DNA of 64,000 nt from Sphingomonas mali NBRC 15500 (GCF_001598415.1 NZ_BCYX01000024.1:1-64000); one strand, 5' to 3'. Counted from the stretch's first letter, positions 19,653 to 28,994 are shown. Translations and numbers: made by a program. The notes: generated from the sequence alone by a model not told the origin.

Positions 19653-22600
19653 ATGCCACGTTTGCACAAGCTGTTGTTGAGCACCACCTGCGCCGCCGGC
19701 CTGTTCGCCGTGCCTGCGATGGCACAGGAAGCGGCCAATCCGCCGGCCCCCGAAACCGCGCCGACCAGCAATGTCGACATCATCGTCACCGGCAGCCGTA
19801 TCACGCGCCCCAATACCAGCGCCGCTGCGCCGGTCACGTCGGTCACGTCCGATGCGATTCGCGCCCAGGCAGCGGTCAATATCGAGGAGGTGCTGAACCG
19901 CCTTCCGCAGGTCGCGCCGGACAGCCAGCAGAACTATCAGGATTCGGACGGCCGCCAGCGCGTCAAGCTGCGCAACCTGGGCTTCGAGCGTACGCTCACG
20001 CTGATCGACGGCAAGCGCGCCGGTACGATGAACGGCGTCGACCTCAACATGATCCCGACCGCGCTGATCGAGCGGGTCGACGTCCTGACCGGCGGCGCCT
20101 CGGCGGTCTATGGCTCGGACGCGGTCGCCGGCGTCGTCAATTTCATCATGAAGGACGACTTCACGGGCATCCAGCTCAACGCGAATTACAATTTATACGC
20201 GCATCAGAACAAGCCCGGCCTGATCTCGCAGGTCGCCAGCCAATACGGCTTCGCACAACCGGCCCGCGGTCTCGCCACCGACGGCGGTCGCGCCGATTTG
20301 TCGCTGACCGCGGGCACCAAGCTGTTCAACGATCGCTTCCACATTTCGGGCTATGTCAATTACCGCAAGGCCAACCTCGTCCCCTATGACGCGCGCGAGA
20401 CGTCGGGCTGCCAGCTGGTCGAGAACGTCAAGGACGGCCCGCTGACCTGCTCAACCTCGACCTACACCTATAACGGCTATGTGTCGCCGCTGAGCGGGCC
20501 CAACGCCGGCAACGCTTATGTGAACAATCCGAACGGCACGCGGACCTTCGTTCCGTATTCGACCGCGGTGGCCGCCAACCCCTATTCCGACTATTCCTTC
20601 CAGCGCGCCAACGAACGCTGGAATGCGGGCGGCTTCGCCTCGTTCAAGATCTCCGACGCCGCGGAAATCTATACCAGCGCGATGTGGTTCCGCGACAAGT
20701 CGGTCAACGGCTTCCCGGCGCGAATCTACAGCTACACGGCCTTCGGCTCGACGCCCTATCAGGTCAATTGCAACAACCCCTACCTCTCCGCCTCGCAGTC
20801 GCAGGTGATCTGCGGCGCGCAGGCGGGAACCAGCGCGATGGTTCCGGTCGAGCTTCGCTACCGCTTTGCCGGCGTGCCGGATCTCGACGACCGATACATG
20901 AACGAGGGGCTGCGCCTCACCGGCGGTATCCGCGGCCAGATCGCCCAGGGATGGAGCTACGACGTCGGTGGCGTCTATGCCCGCAACCAGCAGGATTATA
21001 GCTGGTCCTTCCCGTCCATCGACCGGGTCAACAACGCGCTCAACGTCGTCAACGTCAATGGTGTGCCGACCTGTGCCTCGGGAACGGCCGACGGGTGCCT
21101 CCCGCTCGATCCGTTCAGCTCGCTCTCGCCGGTCAACAATATCGGCGTGTTCAACTATCTGGTGAACGGCAGCTACGGCACCCAGAGCACGGTGAACCGC
21201 CTCTACAACGTCGTCGCGACGGTGCAGGGCGACCTGGGTACCTATGGCATCAAGGCTCCTTGGGCCGAGCAAGGCGTAGCCATCGCGTTCAGCGCCGAAT
21301 ATCGCAAGGACGAGCTGGAGAGCACCGCCGACGCGCTGTGGCGCGCCAATATGGGCGGTACCGACCAGAGCCTCGCCCAGCATGTCTGGGAAGGCATGGT
21401 CGAGCTTCAGGCTCCGATCGCGCAGCACAAGCCGTTCGCCGATCTCCTGCAGGTGAACGGCGCGTTCCGCCTCTCGAAATATAGCAGCAACCCGAACACC
21501 TTCTCGACGTGGAAAGCGGAAGCATTGTGGGCGCCGATCCCGGACATCACGTTCCGCGGGTCGATCAACCGCGCGCAACGCGCGCCGACCGTGGTCGAGG
21601 CGTTCCAGGGCAGCAACATCAGCTACGACCGCATCACGACCGCTTATAACGACATTTGCGGGCCAACCCCGATCGGGACCACGACCGATCCCAATACCGG
21701 TCAGCAGATTCCGATCTATGGTGCTCCCCAGGCGTCGCAAGCGGTCTGCGCCGCCACCGGCCTGCCTGCCAATCTGTACGGCAGCCCCACCTTGCTGTGC
21801 CCGACCGATGTCGGCTGCACCGTGCGACGCGGCGGCTTCACGGTGAATCCGGAAACGGCCTATACCAAGACCCTCGGCGTTGTGCTGAAGCCGCGCTTCC
21901 TGCCCGGCCTGACCGTCTCGGTCGATCGCTTCGTGATCAATCTCAACGACTCGATCGGCTATAACGACTATGACTATTTCTCGAACGGCTGCCTTGCTAC
22001 CGGCAGCCAGTTCTTCTGCCAGATGTTCGTACGCAACGCCAACGGCACGCTCTACAGCACCCCGTCGACCAATCCGACGACCGGCTTCCTGCGCGGCGGT
22101 ACGACCAACTATTACAAGAGCAAGTCGCACGGCTGGGATTTCCAGGGCCAATATGCGTTGTCGCTGGGCGGCGCGGGACGGCTGGATTTCGACTTTACCG
22201 GCTCGTTGACCACGCTGGCCGGCGGTCAGGATTCGCCGATCCTGCCGAAATATAACTGCGCCGGCTATTATGGCGGCGGCTGCGGCCAGTTGATCCCCAA
22301 ATGGTCGCATGAGCTGCGGGCGACCTATACGACCAACGACAAGTTCTTCAGCGCGTCGCTGAACTGGCGCCATTTGGGGCCGCTCACCAACGTGACGAAC
22401 TCGGGCGATCCGGCGCTCGGCTGGACGCCGGCGGGTGTGCGCACGACTTTCTATCGGATCCCGGCATACGACTATATCGATCTGGCGCTCAGCTTCCGGG
22501 TCACCAAGGCGTATTCGTTCCGTATCTCGGCGAACAACCTGTTCGACCGGACCCCGCCGATCCTGCCGAATTCCTACAATTACGGCCTGTCGCGCAGCAA

Positions 22601-22667
22601 CACGCTGTCGGCGCGGTACGATTCGCTCGGCCGCCAGGTCGCCGTCGGAGTAACTCTCAACTTCTGA
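19653..22667 (+). CDS. TonB-dependent outer-membrane receptor
   Basis: A 1004-residue outer-membrane receptor. A Sec signal ends at PAMAQ (about residue 25). The TonB-box region and plug follow: DIIVTGSRI, RLPQVAPD, and GGASAVYGSDAVAGVVNFIMK near residues 150-170. The C-terminal barrel closes with an aromatic end (GVTLNF). The plug is of the type common in sphingomonad and xanthomonad carbohydrate receptors. Its place right after the fucosidase operon suggests uptake of oligosaccharides released outside the cell. No SusD-like lipoprotein is present, as usual outside Bacteroidota. A strong terminator follows the stop. The substrate is inferred only from neighbours. Confidence 0.93.
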   Translation: MPRLHKLLLSTTCAAGLFAVPAMAQEAANPPAPETAPTSNVDIIVTGSRITRPNTSAAAPVTSVTSDAIRAQAAVNIEEVLNRLPQVAPDSQQNYQDSDGRQRVKLRNLGFERTLTLIDGKRAGTMNGVDLNMIPTALIERVDVLTGGASAVYGSDAVAGVVNFIMKDDFTGIQLNANYNLYAHQNKPGLISQVASQYGFAQPARGLATDGGRADLSLTAGTKLFNDRFHISGYVNYRKANLVPYDARETSGCQLVENVKDGPLTCSTSTYTYNGYVSPLSGPNAGNAYVNNPNGTRTFVPYSTAVAANPYSDYSFQRANERWNAGGFASFKISDAAEIYTSAMWFRDKSVNGFPARIYSYTAFGSTPYQVNCNNPYLSASQSQVICGAQAGTSAMVPVELRYRFAGVPDLDDRYMNEGLRLTGGIRGQIAQGWSYDVGGVYARNQQDYSWSFPSIDRVNNALNVVNVNGVPTCASGTADGCLPLDPFSSLSPVNNIGVFNYLVNGSYGTQSTVNRLYNVVATVQGDLGTYGIKAPWAEQGVAIAFSAEYRKDELESTADALWRANMGGTDQSLAQHVWEGMVELQAPIAQHKPFADLLQVNGAFRLSKYSSNPNTFSTWKAEALWAPIPDITFRGSINRAQRAPTVVEAFQGSNISYDRITTAYNDICGPTPIGTTTDPNTGQQIPIYGAPQASQAVCAATGLPANLYGSPTLLCPTDVGCTVRRGGFTVNPETAYTKTLGVVLKPRFLPGLTVSVDRFVINLNDSIGYNDYDYFSNGCLATGSQFFCQMFVRNANGTLYSTPSTNPTTGFLRGGTTNYYKSKSHGWDFQGQYALSLGGAGRLDFDFTGSLTTLAGGQDSPILPKYNCAGYYGGGCGQLIPKWSHELRATYTTNDKFFSASLNWRHLGPLTNVTNSGDPALGWTPAGVRTTFYRIPAYDYIDLALSFRVTKAYSFRISANNLFDRTPPILPNSYNYGLSRSNTLSARYDSLGRQVAVGVTLNF

Positions 22668-22699
22668 TGCCTTCCCTCCACCCCTGGAGGTCTTCCCCT

Positions 22700-22735
22700 G
22701 AGCCCGCCTCTTCGCCGAGGCGGGCTCATTTTTTT
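22700..22735 (+). terminator. Rho-independent terminator of the TonB receptor gene
   Basis: An 11-bp perfect stem GAGCCCGCCTC/GAGGCGGGCTC with loop TTCGCC is followed by ATTTTTTT. A weaker hairpin CCTCCA/TGGAGG sits just before it. Confidence 0.93.
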
Positions 22736-22816
22736 GGTGTTGTCTAGGCGCAGCCCAGAGGCCGCGTTTCGCGACGACGACGTGATCGGCTGACCGACCG
22801 ACTGGCGGAGATGTTA

Positions 22817-22846
22817 GTCCAAGGCGGACTCGTCTCTGGACGATGC
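22817..22846 (+). repeat. 30-nt dispersed repeat, copy 1
   Basis: First of four ungapped 30-nt copies in the window; core GCGGACTCGTCTCTGG. Similarity to the 48.3 kb copy extends about 14 nt further left (CTGGCGG). It matches copy 2 at 25 of 30 positions and copies 3 and 4 at 24 of 30 (hand count). It lies just beyond the 3' end of the RTX gene. Confidence 0.65.
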
Positions 22847-22895
22847 GCCTCGGTCTTTGAACACAGCCGCGGAATCAAATCGCGGCGGCATGGAT

Positions 22896-24731
22896 TCAAA
22901 GAATGAAGTCACTCGCGGTGAGCTGTGGCTGCCCCAGCAGCGTCAGCATGAGTTCCGCAGTGGCATAGTCCCCGTCGGTGTCGCCCAGGACAACTGTCGT
23001 GTTGCCACTTGCATACCAGATCAGGTCGTGCCCGGCGCTGAACTGCGTCGCCTGCACCGGTGCGGCGAAATGGTGCTGTACGTCGGACAGATAATAGATG
23101 AGGGACAGATCAATACGATCGGTACCCGGCACGAAATCCGTGATTATGTCGTTCGTGTCGCGGAGGCTCGCATATCCGAAAACGTCTCTGCCATCGCCGC
23201 CGGTCAAGGTGTCGGCACCATGGCCGCCAATGATCAAATCATCACCCTGTCCGCCGCGCATAACGTCAGCGCCCGAACCGCCCCACAGGGAGTCGGAGTC
23301 CTCATTTCCGTCGATGATGTCATCGCCTGAGCCGCCGCGAATGAAATCGCTGCCTCGGCCTCCCGAAAGGATATCGTTTCCGCCCCAGCCAGTGATGGAA
23401 TCATAGTCATCGCCCGAATCGATTATGTCTGGGCCGCTCGTGCCGTGGAGATTGTTCCTGCCATTGAGCGCGGAGGGCGGCACCATGCTGAACAGGACGC
23501 CGCCCAGAGGGTCATTGTCGTAGTCGTACGGGTCGCCTTCGCCATTGAAAGCGACTGGAAGGAGAATCTGGTTGTCGGCACCGCCAAGATTTACCGTCTG
23601 GTCCGCAAACGCAACCGCCTCGAAGTTCTTCGTGCTGAACCACCCCGTGTCGCCATTGCTGCGGTCGATATCGTTGATGATGAAGCCCCCGTTGCCATCG
23701 CTCTGGATGGAATAGCCGGAGCGGAGAAAGGGCACGGTGACGGTATCGTAGCCATCACCGCCGTCCATCGACAGTGAGCCGCCGACCCGACTGTTCGAAC
23801 CGGTCCGTACGGTGCCAAAGTCGTCAGCGGCGCCGAAGACGAGACTCACCGCTTCGATATCGCGGAAGACCAGATCGACGAAATCGCCGCCGACACTCCC
23901 GTCAAAGCCTTTCTCCCCCACCGAAGTGATATTGAAGGAACCAGTATCGGGCGCACTCTTCGAAAGATCGGCGTGAAGCGTGTCGAATCCTCCACCGCCT
24001 CTGAAGAATTGCGTGCGCTCTTCGGTCGTGGGGTTGACGATCTCGAAGGTGTCGTTTCCCGTGCCCGTCACAACTGAATAGGCTTCGATATTGGTGAGCT
24101 TGGTTCCGTTCGACAATGTTCCCGACGTACCCTCCATCCGGAACGTCAGGCCGGTCCTGTTCGTGGCGTAATTTCCGGACCAGTCGTCGACGCCCGAACC
24201 GCCATCGATGATGTCGCTTCCGATCGAACTGATATGGTCGTCGCCATCTCCCGTCCGGACACGATTCATGCCGGTTCCCAGAGTGACGTCATATCGCTCG
24301 AAGTTGAGGAAGCTACCGTAGGGCGACAATACCGATCCGGATCCGTTCACTTCGAATATGGCATTCCTGACGTCCGAAAGATCGATGGTAAGCCGGTCCT
24401 CGTCATCGGCGGCCTCGCCAGCGTCAAGGAATAGCTGACCACGGTGCTCGAGCGCGGGAACTTTTACCCGCGCGAAATCCCAGGCTTGCGTCATGACGAT
24501 GCTGAGATCCGCAATATTGGCGAAACTGCCCGTGCCGGCCACGTTACCCGATACCGAGCCGTAGAAGCCGCTACGGTCAGCGGCGATATCCACTTCGATG
24601 GGATTTACCTCTCCCGAATAATCGAGCGCCAACTTGGCTCCCGGCTCGGTTGAAACTTGCTGTTGCGCGGGAGCAGTCAAAGTCATGAAAGAATTTGGAA
24701 GTGACGCGGATAAGGGTTGCAGGAGAGCCAT
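22896..24731 (-). CDS. RTX (hemolysin-type Ca2+-binding repeat) secreted protein
   Basis: A 611-residue RTX protein. Residues about 429-515 hold a run of glycine/aspartate nonapeptides (GWGGNDILSGG, GGSGDDIIDG, GGQGDDLIIGG, GGDGRDVFGY), which fold as a calcium-bound beta-roll. DIITDFVPGTDRIDLS follows, as in serralysin C-terminal domains, and the tail LTASDFIL is typical of a type I secretion signal. The N-terminal 420 residues are beta-rich with internal Gly/Asp motifs; I recognise no enzyme in them. ATG 24731 is chosen over an upstream GTG because GGAGG sits 6 nt before it. No type I exporter genes are nearby. Its GC content looks lower than that of its neighbours. Confidence 0.85.
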   Translation of the reverse strand: MALLQPLSASLPNSFMTLTAPAQQQVSTEPGAKLALDYSGEVNPIEVDIAADRSGFYGSVSGNVAGTGSFANIADLSIVMTQAWDFARVKVPALEHRGQLFLDAGEAADDEDRLTIDLSDVRNAIFEVNGSGSVLSPYGSFLNFERYDVTLGTGMNRVRTGDGDDHISSIGSDIIDGGSGVDDWSGNYATNRTGLTFRMEGTSGTLSNGTKLTNIEAYSVVTGTGNDTFEIVNPTTEERTQFFRGGGGFDTLHADLSKSAPDTGSFNITSVGEKGFDGSVGGDFVDLVFRDIEAVSLVFGAADDFGTVRTGSNSRVGGSLSMDGGDGYDTVTVPFLRSGYSIQSDGNGGFIINDIDRSNGDTGWFSTKNFEAVAFADQTVNLGGADNQILLPVAFNGEGDPYDYDNDPLGGVLFSMVPPSALNGRNNLHGTSGPDIIDSGDDYDSITGWGGNDILSGGRGSDFIRGGSGDDIIDGNEDSDSLWGGSGADVMRGGQGDDLIIGGHGADTLTGGDGRDVFGYASLRDTNDIITDFVPGTDRIDLSLIYYLSDVQHHFAAPVQATQFSAGHDLIWYASGNTTVVLGDTDGDYATAELMLTLLGQPQLTASDFIL

Positions 24732-24890
24732 TACATCCTCCACCTCGGCATGTGCGGAAAGATATCTTGCAGGATCTCATCGTCCGGCACTTGCGAGGAT
24801 AGGCAGGCGCCGCGAAACGGCAATACGAGTTTGCCCCTAACACTAAGTGATAGCAGACACCTGTACGAAAGGACTCATAGGGTGCTGCCA

Positions 24891-24920
24891 GTCTAACGCG
24901 AACTCGTCTCTGAGCGGTGC
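24891..24920 (+). repeat. 30-nt dispersed repeat, copy 3
   Basis: Core CGAACTCGTCTCTGAGCGG. It lies upstream of the RTX gene in the same orientation as copy 1, so the RTX gene is bracketed by direct copies about 2.07 kb apart. It matches copy 1 at 24 of 30 positions. Confidence 0.6.
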
Positions 24921-24988
24921 ACTAAAGTCTTTATAGACATGCCACCCCCCGAAGGTTGCTTTGGTCAGGCTGACACCTTGGCGCTTGC

Positions 24989-25504
24989 TTAAGGATACTC
25001 CCGCAAGTCCTCACGGCTAAGGCGTAGATCCACGCTGTCACACCAACGATCGCCGATGAGCCAAGTTCGTTCCCGCCGCCCGATCTCGCGAAACCCAAGT
25101 TTGGTAAGCAGTCTCAGCGAAGCTTCATTGTGCGGATCAACATCGGCTTCGATAGATTTAAGGCCAGTCACGTCGAAGGCGCGGTCAACAAGAAGCCGCA
25201 GCGCTTCGACCGCAAATCCGTGGCCCCAAGCATCTGGCCGAAAAATGAAGCCGATCTCGGGGAAGCGAAAGAAACCAGCCTTGCCGATGACTCGGCCAGC
25301 ATGTTCGACAACGAAGTCTTCGCCCTCGCCAGGTGGAATGTCGATCATGCTCTGAAGCCACTCGCGCGACTCGTCGAGGCTATCGTGCGGCGGCGTCGAC
25401 CAGAAGGCCGTTGCCGTCGGGTCGCTCAGGATCGCGTGGAACGCTTCAAGGTCGTTCATCGTGGCAGTGCGTAGGCGCAGTCGCTTGGTTCGAAGCTCAC
25501 TCAT
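24989..25504 (-). CDS. GNAT-family N-acetyltransferase (RimJ/RimL-like)
   Basis: A 171-residue GNAT acetyltransferase using acetyl-CoA. The opening MSELRTKRLRLRTATMNDLEAF, GKAGFFRFPEIGFIFRPDAWGHGFAVEAL and the end DVDPHNEASLRLLTKLGFRE are typical of the RimJ/RimL-like subgroup that acetylates protein N-termini or small amines. Length is standard and the ATG is clear. No operon partner: the RTX gene lies 257 bp downstream on the same strand across repeat-bearing DNA. The substrate is unknown. Confidence 0.85.
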   Translation of the reverse strand: MSELRTKRLRLRTATMNDLEAFHAILSDPTATAFWSTPPHDSLDESREWLQSMIDIPPGEGEDFVVEHAGRVIGKAGFFRFPEIGFIFRPDAWGHGFAVEALRLLVDRAFDVTGLKSIEADVDPHNEASLRLLTKLGFREIGRRERTWLIGDRWCDSVDLRLSREDLREYP

Positions 25505-25722
25505 GCGAAGAGAATAGCACCCTGGCGATACGTCATGAGGGGTTTGATCAGCAACATTTGAAGATGAGGTCGACGAGCTTCAACACAGATTCGAAGGGGG
25601 AAAGCCGCTCCCGGCCTCAATAAGTAGGTTTGCGCCGATGCCCGCCTTGGGGCTAACGAACTCAGCGGCATATGACGGAGAATGGGGCGGAAGCCCGCCG
25701 GCCGCTTTTATGAGCCTACGGC

Positions 25723-27642
25723 CTAGTCTCTGAGCAACGCCGCGTTTCCCCATGTGATGACGGTAGGCGCGTTGTTCCTGGCGGATTTGCCGCGCGCCAC
25801 CAGTTCGACGATCTTTACACCGGCAATGTTGACGCCCAGGACCTGCGCCGCTTGACCGAAACGGGTCGGCTTGGACGTCGCGAGGAGTTTGCCGTCTCCA
25901 TAGACGAAGAAAGTCACGACATCGTCCGTATCGAACGTCGAATCATCGACGCCCGCCTCGGCGACGAAGCGGCGGAACTGGCCATCGGCCCTGACTTCGA
26001 ATCGCGAGTTCGCGAGAACGCCCAACCCCGTCTGATACATCTTGCCGTCGACGCGCAATGCCTGCCGATAGGGTGTGGCGTCGGCCTGCGCGCCGCCCCA
26101 TCCGGTGTAAGCGGGCGGCTCGCCAGTGTCGGTCGTACCGCCCCAGGGATTGATCATGCGATGGATCGTCGGATCGGGCTGGGGAATGACCACGCCGTCG
26201 ACGGCCGGATTCACGCGTCCGGTCATCTCCGACAGATAGAGGCCGTCGGCGAGCGTGCGCGTGCCGGCGGCATCGAAGATGAGCGTCTGGCGCGGGTCGA
26301 GATGCACCTTCGTTTCACCGGAAAAGGCGGGCAGGGTCGCGCCGGTCCACAGATCCTTGAGCGTAACCGGCGCCGCGGCGGCGAATTTCATGTGGCCGGC
26401 CGTCAAGGTCACGTCCGCCGGAGCTAGCCCGCGGTTGAAGATCGCCACCGCCTTGTGGCCATTGCTCAGCGTCTTGATCAGGATCTGAACGTCGTCCGTG
26501 TCATAGGCGAGCACCGCCTGGTTGCCGGCCGGGTCCTGATCGACGGCGATGATGTTGCTGTTGCCAAGGATATCCGTCAGCGATTGCGGCGCGTTCCTCA
26601 GGTCGTAACCGATCAGAAGCGGCGCCGACAGCATCGACCACAGCGCAAAGTGCGACTTCGCTTCCGACAGATGGTGCTCGTCGAAGTCGCCATGACCGAC
26701 AAAGAGCATGTCGGGATCATTCCAGGAGCCCGGGTGTGCATAAAGCGGGCGGTCGGCCGCGCTGTCGAAATTGGCCAGCATCCGCGTCCAGCTGGGTGTG
26801 ATGTCGTCGCTCGTCCGCGACAGATTGCCGACATCCTTGGCCCAGGCGCGGACATCGGCGGAGCCCCACGCACAGATTGACAAGACATAATCGCCATCCG
26901 GGTTTGTCCGGCGCAGCGCGTCGGCGACATGCTGATAGAGCCCGCGGACGGCCTGGATATCGGTGCGGCGAATTTCCTGCACGTCGATCAGCGGGCCAAG
27001 CGCGCGATACTGCCCCGATTTGACGCGCTCGCTATCCGGACCGAAGGCGCGGAGGCCGCAAGCATCGACCTTGATGTAATCGAACGCCCAGTCCCTGAAG
27101 TAGAGCTCAATGTCTTGATCGATATGGCCGTACAGTCCGACTTCGCGCTCGGCGATCGTGCCCTCGGGCAGGTTCGGTGCATTTGGCGCGAAGGCCTGGG
27201 AACAGTTATTGGCGCCGATATCCGAATAGATTCCGGCCTTCAGGCCCATGGCATGGATACGATCCGTAAACGGCTTGAAGCTGGTCTGTTCGGGACCGCC
27301 GATCGCGGCGGACGGAAAAATCGAGGTGCGCACGACCATGTGACCGTCCGCGGTTCGGCGCTTCAGCCACCAACCGTCATCGATGTTGATGTAGCGATAG
27401 CCTTTCGCGGCCAGGCCGCTGTCAACTATGGCCTTGGCGGAATCCAGAACCTTTGCTTCGGTAACGTCGGTGTGGAAGGCGTTCCACGAGTTCCAGCCCA
27501 TCGGCGGCGTTGCCGCTTGGCCTGCCGCCACCGCAGTCCAGCGACCAGTCGGCGCCAGCGGATCGTTCGAAGCATAGGCGCCGCTACCGCAACATAATGA
27601 ACAGGCGAGGACGCCGAAAAGCGCTTTAGGAAATCGCGTCAT
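25723..27642 (-). CDS. GH27 alpha-galactosidase-like enzyme with C-terminal NPCBM domain
   Basis: A 639-residue secreted family 27 glycosidase. ATG 27642 follows GGGAGGCAT and gives a Sec signal (LFGVLACSLCCGSGAYA). The opening PPMGWNSWNAF, NIDDGWW, the nucleophile in YIKVDACG (about D193) and WNDPDMLFVG are family hallmarks. The C-terminal part (GWGGAQADATPYRQALRVDGKMYQ...) is an NPCBM-type sugar-binding domain. Family members are alpha-galactosidases, alpha-N-acetylgalactosaminidases or beta-L-arabinopyranosidases; the choice is open. It follows the esterase gene by about 170 bp on the same strand, so they may form one unit read leftward from the 28.9 kb promoter. Confidence 0.88.
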   Translation of the reverse strand: MTRFPKALFGVLACSLCCGSGAYASNDPLAPTGRWTAVAAGQAATPPMGWNSWNAFHTDVTEAKVLDSAKAIVDSGLAAKGYRYINIDDGWWLKRRTADGHMVVRTSIFPSAAIGGPEQTSFKPFTDRIHAMGLKAGIYSDIGANNCSQAFAPNAPNLPEGTIAEREVGLYGHIDQDIELYFRDWAFDYIKVDACGLRAFGPDSERVKSGQYRALGPLIDVQEIRRTDIQAVRGLYQHVADALRRTNPDGDYVLSICAWGSADVRAWAKDVGNLSRTSDDITPSWTRMLANFDSAADRPLYAHPGSWNDPDMLFVGHGDFDEHHLSEAKSHFALWSMLSAPLLIGYDLRNAPQSLTDILGNSNIIAVDQDPAGNQAVLAYDTDDVQILIKTLSNGHKAVAIFNRGLAPADVTLTAGHMKFAAAAPVTLKDLWTGATLPAFSGETKVHLDPRQTLIFDAAGTRTLADGLYLSEMTGRVNPAVDGVVIPQPDPTIHRMINPWGGTTDTGEPPAYTGWGGAQADATPYRQALRVDGKMYQTGLGVLANSRFEVRADGQFRRFVAEAGVDDSTFDTDDVVTFFVYGDGKLLATSKPTRFGQAAQVLGVNIAGVKIVELVARGKSARNNAPTVITWGNAALLRD

Positions 27643-27813
27643 TATGCCTCCCAATCATTGCTCATTATGAAATCAGGTCAAAACGTCCCCGTTTCGGCAC
27701 GCCGCACTTTTCCGGGCCGGGATACGGATCCGGGCCGGGATAGGGACGATGGCCGGTCCTTCGGAATCAAAACGCTTCCCCCGGGGTCGTTTTCGGCCTC
27801 GCTGGAACCGACC

Positions 27814-28803
27814 CTAGCCGAACAGCTTTTGCTCACGGGCAAAATCGAGGAACAGCGGCAACCATAGGCCATCGGGGCTGCCCGGCCGCGAGCGCACGCC
27901 AAAGCCGTGGCCGCCATGGGCGAACAGATGGGTTTCGACCGTGATCTTGGCCGCCACCATGGCATCGCGCAGCCGTACGGTATTGGCCACGGGCACCGTG
28001 TCATCGTCCTCGGCATGCACCAGAAAGGTCGGCGTGGCGGCGGGGGTGACGTTGAGATCCGGCGACCACTGGCGGATCTGGGCGGGCGTCGGCGGACCGC
28101 CGAATAGTGAGGGCGCCGCGCCGCCATAGGCATAAGCGGGATCGACGCTTTGCACCGGATAAATCGGCGCGGTGAGCAGAGGCCGCGCGCTGAGCTGGTC
28201 CGTGGCGTCGACCGGCGCATAGAATGGCGCCGAATGCCGCGTGGCCAGGCTGGCGGTGAGGAATCCGCCGGCGCTGAAGCCCATCACGCCGACCCGTGCC
28301 GCGTCAAAACGCAAGCGCGCGGCATTGGCGCGGATGACGCGCATCGCGCGCTGGGCGTCGGCGGGGCCGACGCTCGCCGGATCGCTCCACCCGTCCTGGG
28401 CCAGGCGGTAGAACAACACGAAACAGGTGATCCCGGCGCGGTTCAGGATGTCCGCGATGTAATAGCCTTCGTGTTCGAAATAGTTCCAGGCGAAGCCGCC
28501 GCCCGGAATGACCAGCATGGATGAGCCATTGGGCTGGGCCGCGGGAAAGACGACCATATGAGGCTTTGAGATGCCTTTCATGCGCCGACTGCTGTAAGCC
28601 GGATTCGACGAGGACTGTTCGACAAGCTCGGCCATGTCCGGATGCAGGGCGCCTGTCGGCGGATGCGGCCACAGCTCGATGATCTCGCGCGCGTTCGCCG
28701 AACCCGGCTGGGCCTGCACCTCGGCCGCCGCGCCCAGGCCGATCGCCGAAGCGCCCGCCAGGGCCAGGTGAGATTTCACAAAATCGCGCCGCGAAAGGCT
28801 CAT
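27814..28803 (-). CDS. Tat-exported alpha/beta hydrolase, carbohydrate acetylesterase-like
   Basis: A 329-residue alpha/beta hydrolase of the BD-FAE/xylan esterase-like type. The leader LSRRDFVKSHLALAGASAIG is a twin-arginine signal. The oxyanion loop PGGGFAW (100-106), nucleophile GFSAGG (S177), aspartate in HAEDDDTVP and histidine in FAHGGHGFG complete the triad. Such proteins remove acetyl or feruloyl groups from plant polysaccharides and so free sites for exo-glycosidases. The start at 28803 is chosen from the Tat motif; a longer frame begins at 28860. It is divergent from the GH31 gene across a LacI-type operator. Confidence 0.82.
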   Translation of the reverse strand: MSLSRRDFVKSHLALAGASAIGLGAAAEVQAQPGSANAREIIELWPHPPTGALHPDMAELVEQSSSNPAYSSRRMKGISKPHMVVFPAAQPNGSSMLVIPGGGFAWNYFEHEGYYIADILNRAGITCFVLFYRLAQDGWSDPASVGPADAQRAMRVIRANAARLRFDAARVGVMGFSAGGFLTASLATRHSAPFYAPVDATDQLSARPLLTAPIYPVQSVDPAYAYGGAAPSLFGGPPTPAQIRQWSPDLNVTPAATPTFLVHAEDDDTVPVANTVRLRDAMVAAKITVETHLFAHGGHGFGVRSRPGSPDGLWLPLFLDFAREQKLFG

Positions 28804-28861
28804 GGAAACATCCTCCCTTGCTGTGGGCCCTATACTATCGAGTCGCCCCGAAGCGGCCATT

Positions 28862-28994
28862 TATGATCATAGATTTTCATACCTGAGAATAGGGTGCCGG
28901 CAACCTCCCCAGGTCGAGCCCTCAGCGGCGGGGGCTCCGAAGTACGTTTGGCGGTTGCCATACGGCGCAAATTTCGCAATTGATAGCGCTATCA
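28862..28994. promoter_or_regulatory. Divergent promoter with LacI-type operator
   Basis: Between the esterase and GH31 genes lies a perfect 14-bp palindrome, TGATAGCGCTATCA (28981-28994). It has the central CG and symmetric half-sites typical of LacI-family operators for sugar genes in Alphaproteobacteria. It is about 57 bp before the GH31 start. A second perfect palindrome, TATGATCATA, is at 28862-28871 near the esterase side. No LacI gene is in the window, so the regulator would act from elsewhere. Confidence 0.6.

Noticed and set aside
20451..22373. 640-codon minus-strand frame inside the TonB receptor gene
   Set aside because: Antisense shadow with low-complexity Arg/Gly/Ala content and no start signal.
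22741..22895. Possible degraded gene downstream of the receptor terminator (reads RLTDRLAEMLVQGGLVSGR)
   Set aside because: Too short and without family resemblance; only the 30-nt repeat in it is supported.
27711..27742. Direct repeat of TCCGGGCCGGGATA between the GH27 and esterase genes
   Set aside because: Two 14-nt copies at an 18-nt step; probably local slippage, with no link to a wider repeat or CRISPR structure.
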